Source: Datisca glomerata (lineage: Eukaryota > Streptophyta > Magnoliopsida > Cucurbitales > Datiscaceae). From it: a DNA stretch of 64,000 bases. The notes under the pieces are model-generated. The model had not been told where the DNA came from and made no database searches. It saw only the letters and a list, made by a program, of their open reading frames with translations. The stretch spans positions 2,439,721 through 2,503,720 of the forward strand of contig QANY01007306.1 of the NCBI GenBank assembly GCA_003255025.1, written 5' to 3'. The position numbers and the translations under genes were made by a program. This document shows, piece by piece, positions 24,065 to 37,465 of the stretch; positions within the stretch are counted from its first letter, which is position 1, and every line of letters starts with the position of its first letter.

Positions 24065-25602
24065 CCCACTGTAGCCCTATTTCAAGTCCAAAAAACACGG
24101 ATTGTGCAGCTTTAGAATTTCTGTAATTGACGGCTTGTGGCACACGCATGTCAACTTCCGTAAGACATAACTTTTGACATGGGTGGAACCTCGTGGCCTG
24201 TAAGATATCAAAATAAAGCATATTTTGCCCATCGCAGCCCAGTTTTGAGTCCAAAAAATACAGACTGTAGCTTTAGAATTTCTGTAGCAGGCCATAACTT
24301 TTTCCATGGGTGGAGCCACACAGACTGTAAGATATCAAATCTGAAAATTATTTAGAGACCTACTGGTGTGACAAGGTTTACCTGTCCCAAACCCATTACG
24401 ATTCCAAAAAACACAGACTATGCAGCTTTAGAATTTTTGTAACAGACGGATCGTGACACACGCATGTAAACTTCCGTAGGGCATAACTTTTGACATGGGT
24501 GGAACAACGTGGCCTGTAAGATATCAAATCGAATCTTATTCAGAGACCTACAGGTATGATATTTTTTACCCACTGCATCCCAGTTTTGAGTTCAAAAAAC
24601 ATAGACAGTGCGGCTTTAGAATTTCTTTAATGACGGATCGTGGCACGTGCTTGTTAACTTCCACAGGGCATAAGTTTTGACATGGTCATAACCACGTGGC
24701 CTATAAGTTATCACATAGAAGAATATTCAGAGCCATGTATGTGACAAATTTTACTCGTCCCAGCCCCGTTCTGAGTCCAAAAAATAGTGACTGTGCAACT
24801 TTAGAATTTCTGTAACACACATATCGTGGCACGTGCATGTCAACTTTCGTAGGGCATAACTTTTGACATGGGTGGAACCACGTGGCCTGTAAGATATTAA
24901 ATCAAAGATTATTAAGAGACCTATAGGTGACAGGTTTTACCCATCCCAACCCCATTCAGAGTCCAAAAAATAGGGACTGTGTAGTTTTAGAACTTTTGTA
25001 ATAGACAGATCGTGGCACCGCATTTCAACTTCCGTCTGGCATAACTTTTGGCATGGGTGGAATCGCGTGGCCTGTAAGATATCAAATAAAAGATTATTAA
25101 AAGACTTATAGGTGACAGGTTTTTCCCATCTCAGCCCCATTTGGAGTCCAAAAAATAGGGACTATGCAGGTTATAGAATTTTTTCACAGACGGATCGTGG
25201 GACGCGCATGTCAACTTCCGTAGGGAATACCTTTTGACATGGGTGAAACCACGTGGCCTGTAAGATATGAAATCAAAGCTTATTTATAGACCTACAGGTA
25301 TAATAGGGTTTATCCGTTGCAGCCCAGTTCCGAGTCCAAAATGTACAGACCGTGGGGCTTTAGAATTTCTGTAGAAGATGGATTGTGGCACACGTATGTC
25401 AGCTTCCTTTGGGCATAACTTTTGGCATGGGTGAAACCGCGTGGCCTGTAAGATATAAAATTGTATATTATTAAGAGACCTACATGCCATAGGATTTACT
25501 TATCCCAGCCCCATTCCAAGTCCAAAAAATAGGGATTGTGCAGCATTAGAATTTTTGTAACAGACGGATCATGGCACATGCATGTCAACTTCTGTAGGGC
25601 AT
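24065..25602 (+). repeat. Satellite array, orientation A, subfamily 2
   Basis: About eight monomers, AATTTCTGTAAC type. Truncated joints lie at about 24,230 (CATATTTT joined to GCCCATCGCAGCCC) and about 24,290 (TCTGTAGCAG joined to GCCATAAC). Several copies share a dyad-region variant with CCCATCCCA(G/A)CCCCATT. Confidence 0.93.
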
Positions 25603-26146
25603 AACTTTTGACAAAGGGTGGAACCACGAGGTTTGTAAGATATCAAATTGAAGCTTATTAAGACACCTACAGGTACAATAGGGTGTACCCATTGCAACCC
25701 CATTTCGAGTAAAAAAAAAAGGACTGTGTAGGTTTAGAATTGTAATAACAGACTGATCGTGGCACACGTATGTCAACTTCCGTAGGGCATAACTTTTGAT
25801 ATGGGTGGAACCACGTGCCCTGTAAAATTTTAAATCAAAGCTCATTCGGAGACCTACAGGAATGATAGGGTGTACTGATTGCAGCCCTTTTCTGAGTAAA
25901 AAAAAAGACTGTGCAACTTTAAAATTTCTATAACAGATGGATCGTGGCATGCGCATGTCAACTTTTGTAGGGCAGAACTTTTGACATGGGTGAAATGACG
26001 TGACCTGTAAGATATCAAATCGAAGCTTACTTAGAGACATACCGGTACAATAGGTTGTACCCATCACAGTACTATTTCGAGTCCAAAAAACATTGACTGT
26101 GCAGCTTTAGAATTGCAACAGAAGACGGATCGTGGCACGCACATGT
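25603..26146 (+). repeat. Long-range duplicated block (about 0.54 kb), copy 2
   Basis: Partner of 8,226-8,768. It interrupts subfamily 2 with monomers of subfamily 1 type (AGAATTGTAATAACA, AGAATTGCAACAGAAGACGG). It starts at CTTTTGACAAAGGGTGG and similarity ends near 26,146, where the two copies continue into different sequence. Small homopolymer differences (for example A10 versus A8 after GAGT) separate the copies. Confidence 0.88.
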
Positions 26147-29100
26147 CAACTTCCGTAGAGCATAACTTTTGGTAAGGGTGGAACCACGTGCCCTGTAAGA
26201 TATCAAATCAAAGCTTATTCAAAGACCTATAGGTGTGACAGGATTTTCCTATTGCAACCTAGTTTGAAATCCAAAAAACACAGACCATGCAGCTTTAGAA
26301 TATCTGTAACAGACTAATCGTGGCACGAGCATGTCAACTTTCGTAGAGCAGGGTTTTCCCTTCGCAACTCAGTTTTATAATTAAAAAACACAAGCTATGC
26401 AGCTTTATAATTGTTGTAACATATAGATCGTGGCATTCACATGTCAACCTCTGTAGGGTAAAACATTTTACTCAAGTGGAACCACGTCGCCTATAAGATA
26501 TTAAATCAAAGCTCATTGAGAGACCTCCAGGTGCGGTAGTGTTTAGCCGTCATAACCCAATTTCGAGTCCAAAAAATACTGACTGTGTAGCTTTAGAATT
26601 TCTGTAACTGACGAATCATGGCCCGCGCATGTCAACTTCTGTAGGGCATAACTTTTAAGATGGGTGGAATCATGTTCCCCGTAAGATATCAAATCAAAGA
26701 TTATTTAGAGACCTACATGCGCTACAGGGTTTACCAATTGCCCCGTAAGATATCAAATCAAAGCTTATTTAGAGACCTACATGCGCTACAGGGTTTACCA
26801 ATTGTAGCCATGTTTTGAGGCCATAAAACACAGACTGTGCAACTTTTGAATTGTTGTAACTGACAGATCATGGCACATGCATGCCAATTTTCGTAGGCAA
26901 TAAGTTTTAAATCTAGTGGAACCACGTGGCCCGTACGATATCAAATCGAAGCTTATTCAGAGACCTATGGGTGCAAAAGGGTTTACCCATCGTGGCCTAG
27001 TTTTGAGTCTAAAAAACATAGACCGTGCAGCTTTAGAATTTCTGTAACAGATGGAACGTGGCAAGCGCATGTCAACTTTCGTAGAGCATAAATTTTGACA
27101 CGGGTGGAACCACGTGCCCCGTAAGATATCAAATTGAAGCTTATTTGGAAACCTACAGAGACGACGGGTTTAACCGTCACTGTCTAGTTTTGAGTCCAAA
27201 AAACATAGACTGTGCAGACTGTCTGAAAAATACAGATCGTGGCACACGCATGTCAAAATCCGTTGGGCATAAATTTTGACTCGGGTGGAACCATGTGGCC
27301 TGTCCGATATGTAATCGAAGCTTATTCGGAGACCTACTAGTGTGACAGGATTTACATGTCGTGGCTCAATTTAAATTCCAAAAAGCACAGAATTATTGTA
27401 ATGGACAGATCGTGGCACACGCATGCCAACTTCCGTAGGGTATAACTTTTGACTCGGGTGGAACCACGTAACTCGTACGAGATGAAATCGAAGCTTATTC
27501 GAAGACCTATAGGTGCGACAGGGTTCACTCATCGCAGCCCAGTTTCGAGTCCAAAAATCACAGACCGTGCAGCATTAGAATTTGTGTAACAGACGAATCA
27601 TTTCACACGCATGTCAACTTCCGTAGGGCATAACTTTTGACATGGGTGGAACCACGTGACCCGCAATCAAATCAAAGCTTATTCAGAGACCTAGATGTGC
27701 AATAGGGTTTACCCATTGTAGTCATGTTTTGAGTCCAAATCGCACAGTTTGTGTAGCTTTAGAATTGTTGTATTCGACAGATCGTGGCACACGCATCCAA
27801 ACTTTTGACTTGGGTGGAACCACGTGGCCCGTACGATCTCAATCGAAGACCTACAGGTGCAAAAGGGTTTGACCGTCGCAGCCCCATTTTGAGTCCAAAA
27901 AACACAGACTGTGCACCTTTAGAATTGTTGTAACAGACAGATCGTGACACATGCATGTTAACTTTCATAGGACATAACTTTTGACTCGGGTGGAATCACG
28001 TGGCCCTTACGATATGAAATCGAAGCTTATTTAGAGACCTACAGGTGCGACAGGGTTCCCCCGATGCAGCCTAGTTTTGAGTCCAAAAAACATAGACCGT
28101 GCAGCTTTATAATTACTGTAACAGATGGGTCATGGCACGCGCAAGTCAACTTCGGTAGGGCATAACTTTTTTCATGGGTGGCACCACTTGCCCCGTAGGA
28201 TATCAAATTGAAGCTTATTCGAAGACCTATAGGTGCGATAGGGTTTTCCCATCACAGCCCAACTTTGTGTGTAAAAAACACAGACTATTCATCTTTAGAA
28301 TTGCTGTAACATACAGATCGTGGCACGTGCATGTCAACCTCCGTAGGGCATGGCATTTTACGCGGGTGGAACCACGTAGCCCATAAGATATGAAATTGAA
28401 GCTTATTCAGAGGCCTCCAGGTACGATAGGGTTTAGCCGTCGTAACCCAATATCGAGTCCAAAACATACATATAGTGCAACTTTAGAATTTCTACAAGGA
28501 AACCTACAGGTGCTACAGGGTATACCCCTCGTGGCTCAGTTTCCAGTCGAAATAACACAAACTATGCAGCTTTAGAATTACTGTAATAGAAAGATCGTGG
28601 CACACGCATGTCAACATCCGTAGGGCATAACTTTTGACTCGAGTGGAACCAAGTGGCCCGTCTGATTTGAAATTGAAGCTTATTCAGAGACCTACTGGTG
28701 TGACAGGGTTTACGCGTCGCAACCTAGTTTCAAGTCCAAAAAACATAGTCTGTGCAGCTTTAGAATTCCCGTAACAGACGGATCGTGACACGCGCATGTC
28801 AACTTCTGTAGCGCTTAACTTTTGATATGGATGGAACCACGTGCCCCGTAAGATATCAAATTGAAGCTTATTCATAGACCTACGGGTACAAAAGAGTTTA
28901 CCCGTTGTAGCCACGTTATGAGTCTAAAAAGTACAGACTATGAAACATTAGAATTGTTGTAACTGACAGATCGTGGCACACGCTTGCCAAGTTCCGTAGG
29001 GAATTACTTTTGACTCGTGTGAAACCACGTGGCCCGTACAATATGAAATCGAAGCTTATTCGGAGGCCTAAAGGTGCGATGTGGTTTACCCATCGCAACC

Positions 29101-31828
29101 CCATTTTGAATCCAAAAAACATGGACTGTGTAGCTTTAGAATTCTTGGAACACACAGATCGTGACACACGCATGTCAACTTCTGTAGGACATAACTTCTA
29201 GTAAGGGTGGAAGCACGTGGCTTATAGGATATCAAAATGAAGCTTATTCGGAGTTCTATAGATGTGACAGGGTTTACCCAACGCAGCCCAGTTTTGAGTG
29301 CAAAAAATGTAGACCGTGCAACTTTAGAATTGCTATAACAAACACATCGTGGCACACACATGTCAACTTCCGTATGGCATAACTTTTGACTCGGGTGGAA
29401 CTCGTGGCCCGTACTATTTTAAATCGAAGCTTATTCGGAGACCTATTGGTACGACAGGGTTTACCCAACGCAGCCTAGTTTTGAGTCCAAAAAACATAGA
29501 CTATGGAAGAGTTTAATCAAACCTTATTCGGAAACCTACAGGTGCGACAGAGTTTTCCCGTCGCAGCCTAGTTTCGGGTCTAAAAAGCACAGACCATGCA
29601 GCTTTAAAATTTCTGTAATAGAATGATCGTGACATGGGCATGTCAACATTCGTAGGGCATAACTTTTGACATGAGTGGAACCACATGACCCGTAAGAAAT
29701 CAAATCGAAGCTTATTCAAAGACCTACAGGTGCCACATGGTTTACCCATTGCAACCCTACTTTTCTTCCAAAAAATATAGACTATACTGCTTTAGAATTG
29801 CTATAACAGACATATCGTGGCACACGCATGTCAACTTTCGTAGGGCATAACTTTTAACTCGGGTGGAACCTCGTGGCCCGTACGATTTTAAATCGAACCT
29901 TATTCGGAGACCTAGAGGTGTGACAGGGTTTACCCAACGGAGCCTAGTTTCGAGTCCAAAAAACATAGACCATCAGCTTTAGAATTTCTGTAATAGACAG
30001 ATCGTGGCACGCTCATGCCAAGTTCCATAGGGCTTAAATTTTGCATGGGTGGAACCATGTGCCCCGTAAGATATCAAATTGAAGCTTATTCAGAGACCTA
30101 TAGGAGCGACAGGGTTTTCCCGTCGCAGCCCTATTTTGTGTCCAAAAAACATAGACTATGCAGCTTTAGAATTGCTGTAACAAACAGATCGTGGTGCACA
30201 CATGTCAACCTCTATAAGGCATAACTTTTTACTCGGGTGGAACTACGTGGCCTACAAGATTTGACATTGAGGCATATTCAGAGACCTCCAGGTGTTAGGT
30301 TTTAGCCGTCGTAACTCAGTTTCGAGTCAAAAAACACAGACCGTGCAGCTTTAGAATTTCTGTAACAGACATGTCATGGCCCGCGTATGTCAACTTCCGT
30401 AGGGCATAACTTTTAACATGGGTGGAACCACGTTCCCCGTAGGATATCAAAATGAAGCTTATTTAGAGACCAATTGGCGCAATGGAGTTTACCCATTGTA
30501 GCCACTTTTCGAGTCCAAAAAGCATAGATTGTACAACTTTTAAATTGTTCTAATTGACAGATCGTGGCACACACATGCCAAATTCCGTAGGGCATAACCT
30601 TTCACTTGGGTGGAACCACGTGGCCCGTATGATATCAAATTGAATCTTATTTAGACACCTATAGTTGCAAAAGGGTTTACCCATCGCGACCCAATTTCGA
30701 GTCCAAAAAACATAGACCGTGCAGCTTTATAATTTCTGTAACACACATATCGTGGCAAGTGCATGTCGACTTTCGTAGGGCATAAATTTTGACACGGGTG
30801 GAACCACGTGCCACGTAAGATATCGAATCGAAGGTTATTTAGAGACCTACATGTGGGACAGGGTTTTCCCATTGTAGCCACAATTTGAGTTCAAAAAGCA
30901 CAGACTTTGCAGGTTTAGAATTATTGTAACCGACAGATCTTGCCATGCGCATGTCAACTTCTGTAAGGCATAACTTTTGACATGAGTGGAACCACAGGCA
31001 CCGTAAGATATCAAATCGAAGCTTATTCAAAGACCTATAGGTATGACAGGGTTTTCCCGTTGTAACCCAGTTTTAAGTCTAAAAAACACAGACTATGCAG
31101 CTTTAGAATTACTCTAATATACAGACCGTGGCACGCACATGTCAACCTCCGTGGAGAATAACTTAATACTCGGGTGGAACCACGTGGCCCACAAGATTTG
31201 AAATTGAAGCATATTCAGAGACCGCAAGGTGTGGTATGGTTTAGCCGTCATAACCAGTTTTGAGCCCAAAAAATACAGATCGTGTAGCTTCAGAATTTTT
31301 GTAACAGACGGATCGTGGCCCGCGCATGTCAAGTTCTGTAGGGTATAACTTTTTACATGGGTCGAACCGCGTGCCCCGTAAGATATCAAATCAAAACTTA
31401 TTTGGAAACCTACAGGTGCGACAGGGTTTACTCATCGTTGTCCACTTTTTACATGGGTATTAGGTTGTTTGTAACGCACAGATCGTGGCACACGCATGTC
31501 AACATCCGTAGGGCGTAACTTTTGACTCGGGAGGAACCATGTGGCCCATCCAATATGAAATCAAAGCTTATTCGGAGACCTATAAGGTTTACCCATCATG
31601 GCCCAGTTTTATGTACAAAAAGCACAGTCTATGCTGGTTTAGAATTTTTGTAATAGACGGATCGTGGCCTGCGCATGTCAATTTCCATATGGCATAAGTT
31701 TTGACTCGGGTGGAACCACAAGCCCCGTAAGATCTCAAATCGAAGCTTATTCAGAGGAAAAGGGTTTACCCAACGCATCCCCATTTTGAGTCCAAAAAAC
31801 ACAGACTGTGCAGCTTTAGAATTGCTGT
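26147..31828 (+). repeat. Satellite array, orientation A, subfamily 3 (GACTCGGGTGG type)
   Basis: About 30 monomers. Many carry GACTCGGGTGG, CATGCCAACTTCC or CATGCCAAATTCC, and CCCGTACGATATGAAATCG, variants also found on the opposite strand at 43-52 kb. Truncated units are at about 26,350, 27,797, 28,495 (TTTCTACAAGG), about 29,512 and a scrambled one at 31,440-31,475. The block stops abruptly at the strand switch at 31,828. Confidence 0.93.
26677..26804 (+). repeat. 64-bp near-perfect tandem duplication
   Basis: Bases 26,677-26,740 and 26,741-26,804 are the same 64 bp, starting CCCCGTAAGATATCAAATC and ending GGGTTTACCAATTG, with a single visible difference (AAAGATTA versus AAAGCTTA at the HindIII site). 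The high identity, compared with ordinary monomer divergence, marks it as recent. The unit runs from before GATATC to within the dyad. Confidence 0.95.
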
Positions 31829-34538
31829 GGTTCCACCCATGTAAAAAGTTTTGCCCCACGGAATTTGCCATGCGTGTGCCACAATCAGTCTATTACAGAA
31901 ATTATAACGTCGCACAATCCATTTTTTTGTACTCAAAACTATAATGCCACGAGTAAACCTTGTCGCACTTGTAGGGCTCCGAATAAGCTTCGTTTCGATA
32001 TCTTACGGGGGACGTAGTTCCACCTATGTCAAAAGTTTTACCCCACGGAAGTTGACATGCGCGCGCCACGATCCGTCTGTGATAAAAATTTGAATGATGC
32101 ACAGTCCCTGTTTTTTGGACCTGAAACTAGGATGCCACAGGTAAATCCCGTTGCACCTGTAGGTCTCTGAAAAAGCTTCAATTCGATATCTTACGGGTTA
32201 CGTGGTTCCACCGATGTCAAAAGTTATGTTCTATGGAAGTTAATATGCGCGTGCCACAATCTGTCTGTGACAGAAATTCTAATGTTGCACAGTCTATTTT
32301 TTTGTACTTGAAACTAGGATGCCACGGGTAAACCCTGTCGCTCATTAGGCCTCCTAAATAAGCTGTGTTTTGATATCTTACGAGCCATATGGTTCCACCC
32401 ATGTCAAAAGTTATGCCCTACGTAAGTTGACATGCACGTGTCACGATCTATCTGTTACAGCAATTCTAAAGCTGCACAGTCTGTGCCTTTTTGACATGAA
32501 ATTGGGCTGTGAGGAGTTACCCGTACCGCACCTCTAGGTCTCTGAATAATCTTCGCTTTGATATCTTACGGGTTACGTGGTTCTACCGATGTCAAAAGTT
32601 ATACTCTTTGGAAGTTGACATGCGATTGCCAGGATCCGTTTGTGACAGAAATTCTAATGCTACACAGTCTCTATTTTTTGGACTCAAAACTAGGATGCCA
32701 CAGGTAAACCCCGTCGCTCCTGTAGGCCTCTAAATAAGCTTTGATTTGATATCTTACGGGCCACGTGATTCCACCCATGTGAAAAGTTATGCTCTACGGA
32801 AGTTGACATGGGTGTGCCACGATATGTCTGTTACTGCAATTCTAAAGCTGCACAGTCTACATTTTTTGGACACAAAACTAGGCCGTGACGGGTAAACCCC
32901 GTCGCACTTATAGGATTTTGAATAAGCTTCGATTTGATATCTTACGGGTTACGTGGTTCCACCAATGTCAAAAGTTATGCGCTATGGATGTTGACATGCG
33001 CGTACCACAATCTGTCTGTTACAGATATTCTAATACTGCACATTCTTTGGCTTTTGTACTCGAAATATGATAGCACGGCTAAACCTTATCGAACCTGTAG
33101 GTCTGTAAATAAGTATCCATTTCATATCGCACGGGCCACGTGCGATATTCTGTGTTTTTAACTCGAAACTAGGATGTGATGGGTAAACCCATCGCACCTA
33201 TAGGTATCTGAATAAGCTTTCATTTGATATCTTATGGGGCACGTCGTTCAACCCATGTCAAAAGTTATTCCCTTCGGAAGTTTACAAGCGTGTGGCACGA
33301 TCTGTCTTTTTCCAAAATTCTAAAGCTGCACACTCTATGTTTTTTGGATCTGAAACTAGGTTGTGATGGGTAAACCCTATTGCCCATGTAGGTCTCTGAA
33401 TAATCTTTGACTTCATATCCTATGAGTCAAAAGTTATGCCATACGGAGGTTGACATACGTGTGTCGTGATCTGTATGTTACAATAATTCTAAAACTATAC
33501 AGTCTATGTTTTTTGACTCAAAACTGGTTTGCAACGAGTAAACACTGTCACATCGGTAGGTCTCTAAATAAGCTTCAATTTTCTATCTGACATGGCACGT
33601 GGTTCCTCCCATGTCAAAAGTTTTTCCCTACAGAAGTTAACATGCGCGTGACACGATCTGTCTATTACATCAATTCTAATGCTGCACAGTCGTGTTTCTT
33701 GGACATGAAATTAGGTTGCGACAGGTAAACCCTGTTGCACTAGTAGGTCTCTAAATAATCTATGATTTAATATCTTATGGACCACGTGGTTCCACCCATG
33801 TCAAAAGTTATGCCCTACAGAAGTTGACACGAGTGTGCTAGGATCTGTTTGTTACTGCGATTCTAAAGATGCAAAGTCTGTGTTTCTTGGACTCAAAACT
33901 AGGATGTGATGTATAAACCTTGTCGCACTTATAGGTCTCTTAATAAGTTTTGATTTGATATCTTACGGGTTACGTGGTTCCACCAATGTCAAACGTTATG
34001 TTCTATGGAAGTCGGCATGCGCGTACCACAATCTACATGTTATAGAAATTCTAATGCTGTATAGTCTTTGTTTTTTGTACTTGAAACTAGGACACCACGG
34101 GTAAAACCTGTCGTACCTGTAGGTCTGTGGATCAGTTTTAATTTCATATCACATGGGCCACGTGGTTTCACCCGATTCAAATGTTATGCCCGACAGAAGT
34201 TGACATGCGCATGCCACGATATGTCTGTTACGGTAATTCTAAAGCTGCACAATTTGTGGTTTCGGACTCTAAACTAGGCTATGATGATTAAACCCTGTCG
34301 CACATGTAGGTCTCCGAATTAGCTTTGTTTTGATATCTTACGGGCCACGTGGTTCCACCCGTGTCAAAAGTTATGCCCTACGGAAGTTGACATGCACGTG
34401 CCATGATCTGTTAGTTACAGGAATTCTAAAGTTGCACAGTCTGTGTCTTTTGGACATAAAATTGGGCTGCAAATGGTAGACCCAGTTGTACCAGTAGGAC
34501 TCCGAATATGTTTCGATTTGATATCTTACGGGGCACGT
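31829..34538 (-). repeat. Higher-order repeat of about 14-15 monomers, copy 1
   Basis: Orientation B starts at 31,829 (GGTTCCACCCATG). This copy and the next share distinctive monomers in the same order: GAAATTATAACGT (about 31,898), an AAATTTGAATGATGC monomer, TTAGGCCTCC, GAGGAGTTACCCG, TTGCCAGGATCCG, and CTTTTTCCAAAATTC (33,304). The offset to copy 2 is 2,710 bp at the left end. Copy 1 has lost about 100 bp at 33,137 (CACGTG joined to CGATATTCTGTG), which is intact in copy 2. Confidence 0.88.
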
Positions 34539-37465
34539 GGTTCCACCCATGTAAAAAGTTATGCCCCACGGAATTTGCCATGCGCGTGCCACAATCAGTC
34601 TATTACAGAAATTATAACGTCACACAGTCTATTTTTTTTGTACACAAAACTATGATGCCACGGGTAAAACTTGTCGTACTTGTAGGGCTCCGAATAAGCT
34701 TCGTTTCGATATCTTACGGGGCACGTAGTTCCACCTATGTCAAAAGTTTTGCCCCACGGAAGTTGACATGCGCGCGCCACGATCCGTCTGTGATAAAAAT
34801 TTAAATGATGCAAAGTCCGTGTTTTTTAAACATGAAACTAGGATGCCACAGGTAAATCCCGTTGCACCTGTAGGTCTCTGAAAAAGCTTCAATTCGATAT
34901 CTTACGGGTTACGTGGTTCCACCGATGTCAAAAGTTATGTTCTATGGAAGTTAATATGCGCATGCCACAATCTGTCTATGACAGAAATTCTAATGTTGCA
35001 CAGTCTATTTTTTTTTGGACTTGAAACTAGGATGCCACGGGTAAACCCTGTCGCTCATTAGGCCTCCTGAATAAGCTTTGTTTTGATATCTTACGAGCCA
35101 TATGGTTCCACCCATGTCAAAAGTTATGCCCTACATAAGTTGACATGCACATGCCACGATCTGCCTGTTACAACAATTCTAAAGCTTCACAGTCTATGCC
35201 TTTTTGACATGAAATTGGGCTGTGAGGAGTTACCTATACCGCACCTCTAGGTCTCTGAATAATCTTCACTTTGATATCTTACGGGTTACGTGGTTCTACC
35301 GATGTCAAAAGTTATATTCTATGGAAGTTGACATGCGATTGCCAGGATCTGTCTGTGACAGAAATTCTAATGTTGCACAGTCTCTATTTTTTGGACTCAA
35401 AACTAGGATGCCACGGGTAAACCCCGTTGCTCCTATAAGTCTCTAAATAAGTTTCGATTTAATATCTTACGGGCCACGTGGTTCCACCGATCTCAAAAGT
35501 TATGCCCTATGGAAATTGACATGCGCGTGTCACTATTTGTCTGTTAGAACAATTCTAAAGCTGCACCAGTAGGTCTCTGAATAAGCTTCGATTTGAATCT
35601 TACGGGCCACGTGGTTCCGCCCATGTGAAAAGTTATGCTCTACAGAAGTTGACATGGGTGTGCCACGATATGTCTGTTACTACAATTCTAAAGCTGCACA
35701 GTCTACATTTTTTGGACGAAAAACTAGGCTGTGACGGGTAAAACCTATCGCACTTATAGGTTCCTGAATAGGCTTCAATTTGATATCTTACGGGTTACGT
35801 GGTTCCACCAATGTCAAAAGTTACGCGCTGTGGAAGTTTACATGAGCATACCACAATATGTCTGTTACAGAAATTCTAATACCGCACAGTTTGTGGTTTT
35901 TGTACTCGAAACTAGGATAGTATGGCTAAACCCTATCGCACCTGGAGGTCTGCGAATAATTATCCATTTCATATCACACGGGACACGTGGTTTCACCCGA
36001 TTCAAAAGTTGACATGCCCAACGGAAGTTGACATATATGTGCCACGATCTGTCTGTTACAGCAATTTTAAAGCTGCACATTCTGTATTTTTTAACTCGAA
36101 ACTAGGATTCCATTGGGTAAACCCCATCGCACCTATAGGTATTTGAATAAGCTTTGATTTGATATCTTACGGGGCACGTCGTTCCACCCATGTCAAATGT
36201 TATTCCCTTTGGAAGTTGACATGCGCGTGGCATGATCTGTCTTTTTCCAAAATTCTAAAGCTGCACACTTCGTGTTTTTTGGACCTGAAACTAGGTTGTG
36301 ATGGGTAAACCCTATCGCCGATGTAGGTCTCTAAATAATCTTTGACTTCATATCCTATGGCCCACGTGATTCAACCCGAGTCAAAACTAGGCGCGTGCGT
36401 GATCTGTATGTTACAACAATTCTTATATGCACAGTCTATGTTTTTTTACTCAAAACTTGGTTGCGACGAGTAAACACTGTCGCAACGGTAGGTCTCTGAA
36501 TAAGTTTCAATTTGCTATCTTACGTGGCACACGGTTCCGCCCATGTCGAAAGTTATGTCTTACAGAAGTTGACATGCGTGTGACCAGATCTGTCTGTTAC
36601 ATCAATTCTAATGATGCACAGTCGTGTTTTTTGGACATGAAATTGGGCTGCGACAGGTAAACCCGGTTGCACCAGTAGGTCTCTAAATAAGCTATGATTT
36701 AATATCTAATGGGCCATGTGGTTCCACCCATGTCAAAAGTTATGCCCTACAGAAGTTGACATGGGTGTGCCGGGATCTGTCTGTTACTGTAATTCTAAAG
36801 CTGCAAATTCTACGTTTCACCCGATTCAAAACTAGGCTATGATGTGTAAACCTTGTCGCAGTTACAGGTCTGTTAATAAGCTTTGATTTGATATCTTATG
36901 GGTTACGTGGTTCCACCAATGTCAAACGTTATGTTCTATGGACGTTAACATGCGCGTACCACAATCTGCATGTTATAGAAATTCTAATGCTGAACAGTCT
37001 GTGTTTTCTTGAAACTAGGACACCATGGGTAAAACCTGTCGCACCTGTAGGCCTGCGAATCAGTTTTAATTTCATATCGCACGGGCCATGTGGTTTCACC
37101 CGATTCAAAAGTTATGCCCGACGGAAGTTGACATGCCCGTGCCACGATCTATCTGTTACGGTAATTCTAAAGCTGCACAATTTGTGGTTTTGGACTCTAA
37201 CCTAGGCTACAACGAGTAAACCTTGTCGCACCTGTAGATATCTGAATAAGCTTTGTTTTGAAATCTTATGGCCACGTGATTCCACCCATGTCAAAAGTTA
37301 TGCCCTACGGAAGTTGACATGCGCGTGCCACGATCTGTCTATTATAGCAATTCTAAAGCTGCACAGTCTGTGTCTTTTGGACATGAAATTGGGCTGCAAA
37401 GGGTAAACCCTATCGCACCAGTAGGTCTCCGAATAAGCTTCGATTGTATATCTTACGGGGCACGT
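34539..37465 (-). repeat. Higher-order repeat of about 15 monomers, copy 2
   Basis: Ordered match to copy 1. The left landmark is offset by 2,710 bp, and the CTTTTTCCAAAATTC monomer (36,239) is offset by 2,935 bp. A partial monomer is present near 35,565 (AAAGCTGCACCAG joined to TAGGTCTCTG) and truncated ones near 36,390 and 36,825. It also contains the strongest dyad I found (36,461-36,485). Confidence 0.87.
36461..36485. other. Strong dyad (inverted repeat) within a monomer
   Basis: TTGCGAC (36,461-36,467) pairs with GTCGCAA (36,479-36,485), and inside it AGT pairs with ACT around AAAC, with one extra G on the left arm. This is the clearest instance of the dyad present in weaker form in most monomers around GGGTAAACCC. 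A hairpin or cruciform is possible but not shown. Confidence 0.75.
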
